Positions 1 through 6,446 of a DNA stretch of 9,632 bases are shown one piece after another (positions within the stretch are counted from its first letter, which is position 1; the number at the start of each line of letters is the position of its first letter). Source of the DNA: a bacterium (GTDB taxonomy: Bacteria; Bacteroidota; Bacteroidia; Bacteroidales; Bacteroidaceae); assembly GCA_004562975.1 (NCBI GenBank), contig SFQP01000054.1, positions 1-9,632 on the forward strand, in the 5' to 3' direction. The notes beneath the pieces were generated by a model. The model had not been told where the DNA came from and did no database searches. It saw nothing but the letters and a program-made list of their open reading frames with translations. Both the position numbers and the translations under genes were made by a program.

Positions 1-1
1 C

Positions 2-568
2 CCCTGGAACCCGAAGGGCTACCAGCTCGTCCTCGTGAACAGCTGCGTAAAGCATATACTGGCAGGTTCGCCCTACAACGAACGACGCCTGCAGTGCGAG
101 CACGTGGCCGAAATCATCAAGCAGTCGCACCCCGAAGTGGAGAGCCTGCGCGATGCCACGATGGAAATGCTCGACGAGGTGAAGGGCAAGGTTACCGGCG
201 ATGAATATAAGCGTGCCCGCTACGTGATTGGCGAAGTGGAACGTGTGCTGGCTGTCTGCGACGCTCTGAAACATGACGACTACGAAATGGTCGGCAAGAT
301 GATGTACGAAACGCACTACGGCCTGAGCAAGGAATACGAGGTCAGCTGCGAAGAACTCGACTTCCTCAACGATGTGGCCAAGGAAGCCGGCGTGACCGGT
401 TCGCGCATCATGGGCGGCGGCTTTGGCGGCTGCACCATCAACCTCGTGGCCGATGAACTGGCCGACAACTTCAAGAAGGTGGTTGCCGAGAAGTTCAACG
501 AGAAGTATGGCAAGAAGCCCATCATCATTGACGTAGTGATTGGCGACGGCTCGCGCAAACTGTGCTGA
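2..568 (+). CDS. galK: Galactokinase, C-terminal half (5' end outside window)
   Basis: Galactokinase phosphorylates galactose to galactose-1-phosphate with ATP in the cytoplasm, the entry step of the Leloir pathway. The open frame runs in from the left edge, so about 188 residues are present of a protein usually near 380. The visible part begins just before the NSCVKH...GSPYN segment typical of GalK and contains the third GHMP-kinase motif SRIMGGGFGGCT (about positions 404-436), the glycine-rich loop before the C-terminal strand. The N-terminal galactose signature and the ATP-binding GHMP motif lie upstream and cannot be checked. The GTG at 35 is not a start, because homologous sequence continues through it. 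A hairpin terminator follows 28 bases after the stop, so the gene ends its transcription unit. Identification is from motifs and is secure at family level. Confidence 0.93.
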   Translation, partial: PWNPKGYQLVLVNSCVKHILAGSPYNERRLQCEHVAEIIKQSHPEVESLRDATMEMLDEVKGKVTGDEYKRARYVIGEVERVLAVCDALKHDDYEMVGKMMYETHYGLSKEYEVSCEELDFLNDVAKEAGVTGSRIMGGGFGGCTINLVADELADNFKKVVAEKFNEKYGKKPIIIDVVIGDGSRKLC

Positions 569-595
569 TACACCTATAATATATATATTGTATGT

Positions 596-631
596 AACCG
601 TTCCGGCCTCTATGCAGAGACCGGAACGGTT
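596..631 (+). terminator. Hairpin terminator after galK
   Basis: Perfect 11-bp inverted repeat, AACCGTTCCGG (596-606) against CCGGAACGGTT (621-631). After one C/A mismatch the stem continues with four more pairs (CTCT 608-611, AGAG 616-619) closing a 4-base loop. The T-run after it is short (TTTA), so it is a weaker intrinsic terminator by the E. coli rule, but the position just after the galK stop fits. Confidence 0.75.
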
Positions 632-692
632 TATGATACAGATGCCCTTTATTCCTAATTTTCAGTGCATCCTTAAACTATTCCATGACGCT

Positions 693-725
693 TTAGTATA
701 GTTCTCATTTTTTGTCTTACCTTTG
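693..725 (+). promoter_or_regulatory. Bacteroidetes-type promoter for transketolase
   Basis: TACCTTTG at 718-725 matches the Bacteroidetes -7 element TAnnTTTG exactly. The best -33 candidate is TTAG at 693-696, 21 bases upstream, a 3 of 4 match to TTTG. Transcription would start about 6-8 bases after 725, giving a leader of roughly 35-40 bases before the ATG at 769. The site lies between the galK terminator and the transketolase start, where a promoter is expected. Confidence 0.65.
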
Positions 726-768
726 CAAAGCATTAACCATAAGCATCACATAACAAACGAATATAGCA

Positions 769-2671
769 ATGTCCACAGTACATTCAAAAGAACTCATGAA
801 CCTTGCCGCAGACAATATCCGCGTGTTGGCTGCAAGTATGGTAGAACGCGCAAAATCAGGGCATCCCGGAGGTGCCATGGGAGGCGCGGATTTTATCAAC
901 GTGCTTTACTCGGAATTTCTCCAATTCGATCCGGACAATGCCACATGGCGGTGCCGCGACCGTTTCTTCCTGGACCCGGGGCACATGTCTCCCATGCTAT
1001 ATTCTCAACTGGCGCTGATTGGCAACTACTCTATAGAGGACCTCATGAAGTTCCGCCAATGGGGTTCGCCCACACCGGGACACCCGGAGGTGTGCTTCGA
1101 ACGGGGTATTGAAAACACCAGCGGCCCCCTTGGACAGGGACATACCTACGCAGTGGGTGCCGCCATCGCTGCCAAGGCTCTTTATGCCAGAACTGGCAAT
1201 CCGGGCTTTGACAAGGAAAAAATCTATGCCTATATTTCCGACGGCGGCGTTCAGGAGGAGATTTCTCAAGGAGCCGGACGCATAGCCGGACACCTGGGAC
1301 TGAACAACCTGATCATGTTCTTCGATGCCAACGAAATACAGCTTTCGACCGAAACGGCTGCCGTGATCTCTGAAGACACGGGCATGAAATACCGCGCATG
1401 GAACTGGAATGTACTGGAAATTGACGGCAACGACTGCGAACAAATCCGTCAGGCACTGGCCGCCGCACAGCAGGAGGAGAACCGTCCCACCCTCATCATC
1501 GGCCACTGCGTGATGGGCAAAGGATGCCGCAAAGCGGACAACACTTCGTATGAACGCAACTGCAAAACCCATGGCGCACCGCTGGGAGGCGATGCCTATG
1601 TCAACACGATAAAGAACCTGGGGGCTGACCCGGAAAATCCTTTTGTCATCCGTCCGGAAGTAGCCGAGATGTACGAAGAACGCAAAAACGAGCTCCGCGC
1701 CCTTATCGCCGAACGCAAGGCGGAGGAAAAGGCTTGGGAAGAGGCCAATCCCGAAAAGGCTGCCCAACTGAACGACTGGATGGCAGGACGGCTGCCCCAC
1801 ATTCCCTGGGAAGAAATCCAACAGAAACCCAACTCACCCACCCGCAACGGCTCATCGGCCTGCCTGGCCCTGCTGTCACAGTATGTGCCCAATATGATTG
1901 TGTCGTCTGCCGACTTATGCAACTCGGACAAGACGGACGGCTTCCTGGCGCATTCCACGGAAATCACACGGACGAATTTCGCCGGAGGTTTCCTTCAGGC
2001 CGGTGTTTCCGAACTTACCATGGCCTGTGTGTGCATCGGCATGATGCTGCACGGTGGTATCATCACTGCCATGGGAACATTCTTCGTTTTCTCTGACTAC
2101 ATGAAACCGGCCATCCGACAGCGGACGCGACAGCGTGCGGGTGTTCCGCCCCTGCGACGTTCACGCCGTAACAGAATGCTGGCGCATGGCCATGGAGAAC
2201 ATGGACACGCCTACGGCCCTGATTTTCAGCCGCCAGAATGTCAACGACCTGCCTGCCGACACGAATTACAAAGACGGTGTGGCACGAGGCGCCTACGAGG
2301 TGGTGAAGGAGGAAAATCCGGATGTCATCCTTGTGGCCTCGGGATCCGAAGTCAGCACGCTGGCCGAAACGGCGGCCCTGCTGAAAGAGGACAACATCAA
2401 AGCCAGGGTGGTAAGCTGCCCGAGCGAAGGCCTCTTCCGCAGACAAGACAAGGCTTATCAGGAATCGCTCCTGCCGAAGAACAGCAAGATTTTCGGTCTT
2501 ACGACAGGCCTGCCCATTACCTTTGAAGGTCTGGTTGGAGCAACGGGCAAAGTGTATGGCCTGGAGAGTTTCGGCTTCAGCGCACCTTATAAAGTGCTGG
2601 ATGAGAAACTGGGCTATACAGCCTCCAACATCCGCAAAGAGGTGCTGGCTTACCTGAAGGAAACGGAATAA
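769..2671 (+). pseudogene. tkt: Transketolase, disrupted by internal deletion plus frameshift
   Basis: Transketolase moves two-carbon ketol units between sugar phosphates with thiamine diphosphate in the non-oxidative pentose phosphate pathway. The first part (769 to about 2116, 449 codons) is a normal Bacteroides-type N-terminal and Pyr region: SGHPGG near residue 26, PGH (about 65), TPGHPEV (about 104), the ThDP motif SDGG...E with FDAN after it, THGAPLGG, SSADL, and the GVSEL glutamate that activates ThDP. The remainder of the gene (VFRPCD, SRQN, C-terminal domain) reads in another frame, about 2117-2671 (184 codons). Against E. coli TktA, about 45 residues are absent between AIR and VFRPCD, including the HDS...GEDGPTHQP loop with a catalytic His. 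As it stands, translation from 769 runs out of frame to a stop at 2524-2526 (585 residues, scrambled tail). The product should be inactive. A sequencing or assembly error is the main alternative. Transcription with rpiB is likely (68-base gap, no terminator). Confidence 0.88.
2117..2135 (+). repeat. 7-bp direct repeat at the transketolase deletion junction
   Basis: GACAGCG occurs at 2117-2123 and again at 2129-2135, separated by GACGC. The first copy lies exactly where the reading frame of the transketolase changes. Short repeats of this sort can promote replication slippage. Whether the repeat pre-dates the deletion cannot be told without an intact relative. Confidence 0.6.
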
Positions 2672-2739
2672 CCCGCCCCTCCCTTATATATAATTATAGA
2701 TATCAACTTGCTATCATACAACCCCAAACATTGACAACA

Positions 2740-3174
2740 ATGGAAATGATAGGTCTGGCCAGCGACCACGCCGGTTTTGAACTCAAACAGTACGTCATCC
2801 AGTATCTCCAAGAAAAGGGCATCTCATTCAAGGACTACGGAACTTACAGCACGGACAGCTGCGACTATCCCGACTATGCACACGCCTTGGCGCTGGGCAT
2901 GAAACAGGGAGAAGTGGAAAAGGGCATTGCCATCTGCGGCAGCGGTGAAGGCATCTCCATGACTCTGAACAAGCACCAACACATCCGCGCGGCACTGGTT
3001 TGGTGTCCGGAAATTGCCCACATGACCCGTCTGCACAACGATGCCAATGTGCTGGTGATGCCGGGCAGGTATATTGACCACGCTACGGCTCACGACATCA
3101 TGGAAGAGTTCCTCCACACGGACTTTGAAGGGGGACGACACATCAAACGCATCGAAAAGATTGCCGTAAAATAG
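2740..3174 (+). CDS. rpiB: Ribose-5-phosphate / allose-6-phosphate isomerase B
   Basis: RpiB interconverts ribulose-5-phosphate and ribose-5-phosphate in the cytoplasm; the family (RpiB/LacA/LacB) also accepts allose-6-phosphate. The 144-residue product is full length. It keeps the E. coli RpiB residues at the same numbers: Asp9-His10 in the SDHAG motif, Cys66 in AICGSGEG (the base for enediol chemistry), His99 (ring opening), and Arg133 and Arg137 (phosphate contacts). I chose the ATG at 2740 over the upstream TTG at 2731 because it gives exactly this numbering and the usual short N-terminus; ATG 2746 is possible. It lies 68 bases after the broken transketolase, and no TAnnTTTG promoter or hairpin separates them, so it probably shares the promoter at 693-725. 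The pairing puts two non-oxidative pentose phosphate steps together. There is no obvious terminator after it. Confidence 0.94.
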   Translation: MEMIGLASDHAGFELKQYVIQYLQEKGISFKDYGTYSTDSCDYPDYAHALALGMKQGEVEKGIAICGSGEGISMTLNKHQHIRAALVWCPEIAHMTRLHNDANVLVMPGRYIDHATAHDIMEEFLHTDFEGGRHIKRIEKIAVK

Positions 3175-3236
3175 CTCTTCATTGTGCTGCATAGATACTT
3201 TTCTGTTGAGAATTAGTCCAAAAAAAGTGCTGTAGC

Positions 3237-3267
3237 TTCTCTAAAACAACAGAAAAACATATCTTTG
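3237..3267 (+). promoter_or_regulatory. Bacteroidetes-type promoter for HU
   Basis: TATCTTTG at 3260-3267 is an exact match to the -7 element TAnnTTTG. TTCT at 3237-3240, 19 bases upstream, is a poor -33 match (2 of 4). The expected transcript starts near 3274, leaving a leader of about 100 bases before the HU start at 3374. Confidence 0.68.
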
Positions 3268-3284
3268 CACCCACTTTCCAAAAG

Positions 3285-3327
3285 GGACAACACGTAGGCG
3301 CGGCTGCAAAGTCCGCAAAGTGTTGCC
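3285..3327 (+). promoter_or_regulatory. Hairpin in the HU mRNA leader
   Basis: GG-A-CAACAC (3285-3293) pairs with GTGTTGCC (3320-3327), with one bulged A. Inside it GCGG (3300-3303) pairs with CCGC (3313-3316). The heptamer GCAAAGT occurs twice in the structure (3306-3312 and 3315-3321). It sits in the leader between the predicted start of transcription and the HU start codon. No known riboswitch class is recognised, and a regulatory role is inference. Confidence 0.4.
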
Positions 3328-3373
3328 AAAGGCGGGAAGTAAGAACAACCATTCAAAAAACAAATTCATAGAC

Positions 3374-3664
3374 ATGACTAAAACTGACATCATCAAGTCT
3401 GTTGCAAAGCAAACCGGTGTTGACAGAGAAACGGTAACCCGAATTATCGAATCCTACGTGGATACAGTGAAGGAAACACTCATCGAAGGCGAGTCCATCA
3501 ACTTCCGAAATTTCGGAACATTCTATCTCAAACGCCGGGCACCCAAAACCGGACGCAACTTGATGACCAACACGACCATACTGATTCCGGCTCACAAAGT
3601 AGCTATGTTCAAACCGGCCAAGGAATTCTCCGACGCCATTTGCAAAGCTACGGTCGAAGAATAA
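3374..3664 (+). CDS. HU-family DNA-binding protein
   Basis: HU/IHF-family proteins dimerise, bend DNA and organise the nucleoid. The 96-residue product has the family layout: two N-terminal helices (MTKTDIIKSVAK...), the INFRNFGTF core turn (Phe47 and Gly48 in standard numbering), then the DNA-binding beta arm around GRNLMTNTTILIPAH (60-74) and the FKPAKEF end. The residue that intercalates and kinks DNA in most HU/IHF proteins, Pro63, is Leu63 here. My recollection is that many Bacteroides HU proteins also lack it. I chose ATG 3374 because the conserved MTKTDI start lies there; the open frame extends to 3320, but those residues do not resemble HU and overlap the structured leader. It has its own promoter, and a small ribosomal-type protein gene follows 39 bases downstream, probably on the same transcript. 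Which HU paralogue it is cannot be settled from sequence alone. Confidence 0.94.
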   Translation: MTKTDIIKSVAKQTGVDRETVTRIIESYVDTVKETLIEGESINFRNFGTFYLKRRAPKTGRNLMTNTTILIPAHKVAMFKPAKEFSDAICKATVEE

Positions 3665-3703
3665 TTCATAACTCACATAATTAACCCTAAAACGTAAATA
3701 GGT

Positions 3704-3793
3704 ATGCCTAACGGAAAAAAGAAAAAAAGACACAAGATGTCAACCCACAAACGTAAAAAAAGACTGCGCAAGAACCGTCATAAGAGCAAATAA
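3704..3793 (+). CDS. 29-residue basic COX24/AURKAIP1-domain ribosomal-type protein
   Basis: A tiny protein too short for most gene callers. It begins MPNGKKKKRHKMSTHKR and ends RKNRHKSK, so over half of its residues are Lys, Arg or His. The KKMxxHKxKKR-like core is that of the COX24/AURKAIP1 domain, found in mitochondrial small-subunit protein mS38 and in small bacterial ribosomal proteins, and Bacteroidetes genomes commonly encode a protein of just this size annotated in that way. The inferred role is a structural ribosome component binding rRNA; no catalytic residues are expected. It follows HU by 39 bases with an A-rich stretch and GGT before the ATG, and precedes an inverted repeat with a T-run. 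The reading frame is open, compact and compositionally sharp, which argues against chance. The family assignment is from motif memory, not a search. Confidence 0.85.
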   Translation: MPNGKKKKRHKMSTHKRKKRLRKNRHKSK

Positions 3794-3828
3794 GCTCGGC
3801 GTCAAAGCCTGAGAAGTCTTTAGAACTG

Positions 3829-3890
3829 ACGAGTAAACGAGCAAAGCCAACCCCGCACAGCGAGAAGCATCCTCGTTTACTCGTTTTTTT
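3829..3890 (+). terminator. Long-loop inverted repeat with T-run after the HU / small-protein unit
   Basis: A perfect 13-bp inverted repeat, ACGAGTAAACGAG (3829-3841) against CTCGTTTACTCGT (3872-3884), is followed directly by a run of T to 3890. That is the signature of an intrinsic terminator, but the loop is 30 bases, much longer than usual. Upstream segments GCTCG (3794-3798) and CGTCA (3800-3804) are complementary to CGAGC (3838-3842) and TGACG (3827-3831), which overlap the first arm, so an alternative fold could compete with it. Confidence 0.75.
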
Positions 3891-3899
3891 ATACACCAA

Positions 3900-3935
3900 G
3901 GAGTTGAACAAACCTGACGAAGGCAAAACAACTCC
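3900..3935 (+). promoter_or_regulatory. Nested hairpin in the rng leader
   Basis: GGAGTT (3900-3905) pairs with AACTCC (3930-3935). Inside it CCT (3913-3915) pairs with AGG (3921-3923) around a GACGA loop. The element ends 26 bases before the rng start codon. No TAnnTTTG promoter is visible between the preceding terminator and rng. The pairing is real but modest, and its role is unknown. Confidence 0.35.
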
Positions 3936-3961
3936 CTTCTCTTAAATCAACCTTTCTCAAC

Positions 3962-5548
3962 ATGACAAGCGAAGTTATTGTAGATGTTACATCGAAAGAC
4001 ATCTCCATAGCACTCCTCGAGGACAAACGTCTCGTGGAATACCAGCGCGAAGGGAGAACAGAGCACTTTTCGGTAGGAAACATCTATTTGGCAAAAGTCA
4101 GGAAACTGATGCCGGGACTTAATGCTTGCTTCGTGAATGTAGGTTTCGAACGCGATGCGTTTCTTCACTACCTTGACCTGGGCACTCACTATGCAGCACA
4201 GGAAAAATACCTGCAAATGCTTGGCGACGGAAGCAAAAACCCGCCTTCGCTCGAAAAAGTGCTACGACTACCGGACCTGGACAAGGACGGCAGCATCCAA
4301 AACACCCTCAAGGTAGGTCAGGAACTGCTGGTGCAAATAGTCAAGGAACCCATCAACACCAAAGGGCCAAGACTGACTGCGGAACTCTCCTTTGCCGGCA
4401 GATTTCTCGTACTGATTCCCTTCAGCGAAAAAATCTCAGTTTCTACAAAAATCAAATCCGCTGCTGAAAGGGCACGCCTCAAACAGCTGGTACAAAGCAT
4501 CAAACCCAAAGGGTTCGGTGTCATCATCCGTACCGTAGCAGAAAACAAGCGTGCCCCTGAATTGGATACCGAGCTGCGCATATTGCTCGGACGATGGGAA
4601 GAAGTCATCAAAAAAGTCAGACAAACACACAGCAAAAAACTGAAGCTGCCACAGCTGGCCTACGAAGAAACAAGCCGTACGGTAGCCTTACTTCGAGACC
4701 TCTTTAACCCTTCCTACGAAAACATCTACATCAACGACACCAATGTGTACCGCGAAGTGCGCGACTACGTGACGTTGATCGCACCGGAATGCAAAGACGT
4801 AGTGAAGCTCTACAAGGGCAATGTCCCTATTTTTGACAACTTCTCTGTAACCAAGCAGATAAAAACCTCTCTGGGACGAACCGTAACATACAAACACGGA
4901 GCCTACCTCATCATCGAACAGACGGAAGCGCTCCATGTGGTAGATGTCAACAGCGGAAACCGCTCGAAGAGCCCGGAAGGACAAGAAACAAACGCCCTTG
5001 ACGTAAACCTCGGGGCTGCCGACGAACTGGCAAGACAGCTGCGCCTGCGCGATATGGGAGGCATCATCGTAGTGGACTTTATCGACATGAACCTGCCCGA
5101 AAACCGCCAGAAGCTCTATGAACGCATGGTGGAAAACATGCGCCAAGACAGAGCACGGCACAGCATCCTGCCACTATCCAAATTCGGACTGATGCAGATT
5201 ACCCGTCAAAGGGTAAGGCCGGCAATGGATGTGAATGTGGAAGAATCATGCCCCACCTGCGGCGGAACTGGCAAGATAAAGCCCAGCATCCTCTTCACCG
5301 ATGCGCTTGAAACCAAAATTGACACGCTGGTCAACAAAATCGGTATCAAGAGATTCACCCTCTATGTTCACCCCTTCGTTGCCGCATACATCAATCAAGG
5401 ACTACTGTCAATCAAGCGGCAATGGCAAATGAAATACGGTTTCGGGGTAAAAATCGTCCCCAATCAGGACTTGGCCTATCTGCAATACGCTTTCTACAAC
5501 CAGCACGGAGAAGAAATATCCATGAAGCAACAAAATGACATGAAGTAA
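3962..5548 (+). CDS. rng: Ribonuclease G (RNase E/G family)
   Basis: RNase E/G-family endoribonucleases cut single-stranded AU-rich RNA and mature rRNA ends, using two metal-binding aspartates and a zinc-linked dimer. The 528-residue product has the short RNase G layout without the long degradosome tail of RNase E: an S1 domain (about residues 36-130, starting VGNIYLAKVRKLMPGLNACFV), then the DNase I-like catalytic region with Asp328 in VVDVNSGN and Asp372 in VVDFIDM (spacing like RNase E Asp303/Asp346), then the zinc link CPTC (Cys430, Cys433) and a C-terminal dimerisation part. ATG 3962 gives the usual start before the first conserved strand. The gene lies 168 bases after the small ribosomal-type protein, beyond a terminator-like repeat, and ends at a strong terminator. 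No clear promoter is seen just upstream, so partial read-through from the HU promoter is possible. Confidence 0.95.
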   Translation: MTSEVIVDVTSKDISIALLEDKRLVEYQREGRTEHFSVGNIYLAKVRKLMPGLNACFVNVGFERDAFLHYLDLGTHYAAQEKYLQMLGDGSKNPPSLEKVLRLPDLDKDGSIQNTLKVGQELLVQIVKEPINTKGPRLTAELSFAGRFLVLIPFSEKISVSTKIKSAAERARLKQLVQSIKPKGFGVIIRTVAENKRAPELDTELRILLGRWEEVIKKVRQTHSKKLKLPQLAYEETSRTVALLRDLFNPSYENIYINDTNVYREVRDYVTLIAPECKDVVKLYKGNVPIFDNFSVTKQIKTSLGRTVTYKHGAYLIIEQTEALHVVDVNSGNRSKSPEGQETNALDVNLGAADELARQLRLRDMGGIIVVDFIDMNLPENRQKLYERMVENMRQDRARHSILPLSKFGLMQITRQRVRPAMDVNVEESCPTCGGTGKIKPSILFTDALETKIDTLVNKIGIKRFTLYVHPFVAAYINQGLLSIKRQWQMKYGFGVKIVPNQDLAYLQYAFYNQHGEEISMKQQNDMK

Positions 5549-5582
5549 AAGAGTGCGACACCATGCACTTGCCCAATCATCT

Positions 5583-5617
5583 ACAAAACCCCGGTTGAAG
5601 CGCAACCGGGGTTTTGT
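5583..5617 (+). terminator. Strong hairpin terminator after rng
   Basis: Perfect 15-bp stem, ACAAAACCCCGGTTG (5583-5597) against CAACCGGGGTTTTGT (5603-5617), closing a 5-base loop. A-rich and T-rich flanks on the two sides would let it work in both directions. It lies 34 bases after the rng stop. Confidence 0.9.
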
Positions 5618-5706
5618 CTATATGGACCCGGCCCCCTTATATTGCAGTCCAATCCACAGTTCATTGAGGCAGCAAAAGCAGAAAGAGCTGAAAGACCATT
5701 GAATTC

Positions 5707-5737
5707 TTTGCATTTCGCGTGGTTTTACGTACTTTTG
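5707..5737 (+). promoter_or_regulatory. Near-consensus Bacteroidetes promoter for the exporter-DUF4924-rfbD-prfC operon
   Basis: TTTG at 5707-5710 (-33), a 19-base spacer, then TACTTTTG at 5730-5737 (-7, TAnnTTTG). Both elements and the spacing match the Bacteroidetes primary sigma consensus. Transcription should begin near 5743-5746, leaving a short leader of about 22-25 bases before the ATG at 5768. The stretch between the rng terminator and this promoter (5618-5706) shows nothing else. Confidence 0.8.
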
Positions 5738-5767
5738 CGCACCTATCTATGATTAGCCTCAGTTTCA

Positions 5768-6436
5768 ATGAACAATATTTTTGCAGAATTTGCAAGTCCG
5801 CTATTGCTGATAATCAAAGGTTTGCTTGTAGGCATCATCGCCTCGGCCCCCATGGGACCCGTAGGCATATTGTGTATTCAGCGAACGATGCAAAAAGGCA
5901 GAGCGTACGGAATAGTTACGGGAGCCGGAGCCGCGCTTAGCGACATCATATACGCACTCATAACAGGTTTAGGCATGTCGGTAGTGATGGATTTTATCGA
6001 CAAGGAACAGAACATCTTTTGGCTTAAACTTGTGGGTAGCGTCATGCTTTTCATATTCGGCATATACATGTTCCGCACCGACCCCCGGAAATGTATGAGA
6101 CCTTCTTCGGGCAGCAAGGGGACATTGCTGCACAACTTTACCACAGCCTTCTTAGTCACCCTGTCCAATCCCCTCATCATCTTCCTTTTCATTGCCCTTT
6201 ACAATATGCTTACGTTTGTCATTCCGGGCAATTTCTTCGGGCAATGTGTGGGATACCTGTCCATTGTGGCCGGAGCCATGTTGTGGTGGCTCGGACTTAC
6301 CTACGTCATCAACAAGATGCGCAGCAATTTCGGTTTGCGCGGCATTCTGCGCCTGAACCGCACCATCGGCAGCATCGTGCTCGCCGCCTCCGTCATCTAT
6401 GCGGCCATGACGCTCTTCAACCTATCACTTTATTAA
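5768..6436 (+). CDS. LysE/RhtB-family membrane exporter
   Basis: A 222-residue integral membrane protein of the LysE/RhtB superfamily, whose characterised members export amino acids or related small metabolites. Six hydrophobic segments are visible at about 12-38, 50-74, 84-103, 124-150, 159-181 and 199-218, the usual count. Family marks are the PMGPVG turn at the end of the first segment (28-33), the following polar IQRTMQKGRAYG loop, and the SNP at the start of the fourth segment (133-135). A basic loop (about 103-118) fits a cytoplasmic side. The substrate cannot be read from sequence. ATG 5768 follows a near-consensus promoter with a short leader, so this is the first gene of a probable four-gene operon; the next gene begins 10 bases after its stop. 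It is also possible that this gene is only a neighbour and has no functional tie to the rest. Confidence 0.85.
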   Translation: MNNIFAEFASPLLLIIKGLLVGIIASAPMGPVGILCIQRTMQKGRAYGIVTGAGAALSDIIYALITGLGMSVVMDFIDKEQNIFWLKLVGSVMLFIFGIYMFRTDPRKCMRPSSGSKGTLLHNFTTAFLVTLSNPLIIFLFIALYNMLTFVIPGNFFGQCVGYLSIVAGAMLWWLGLTYVINKMRSNFGLRGILRLNRTIGSIVLAASVIYAAMTLFNLSLY

Positions 6437-6446
6437 GGGAAAAAAC

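Noticed and set aside
997..1821. Long open frame on the - strand (274 codons) inside the transketolase
   Set aside because: It lies opposite strongly conserved transketolase sequence, has no recognisable domain, and is a composition shadow of the real gene.
2090..2150. Programmed ribosomal frameshift in transketolase
   Set aside because: About 45 conserved codons are missing as well, and there is no slippery heptamer or downstream pseudoknot; a deletion explains both facts.
2731..2739. TTG start for rpiB
   Set aside because: The ATG at 2740 gives the normal N-terminus with Asp9, His10 and Cys66 at the standard family positions.
3320..3373. Upstream-extended start of HU at 3320
   Set aside because: The extra residues do not resemble HU, overlap the leader hairpin, and the conserved HU start MTKTDI begins at 3374.
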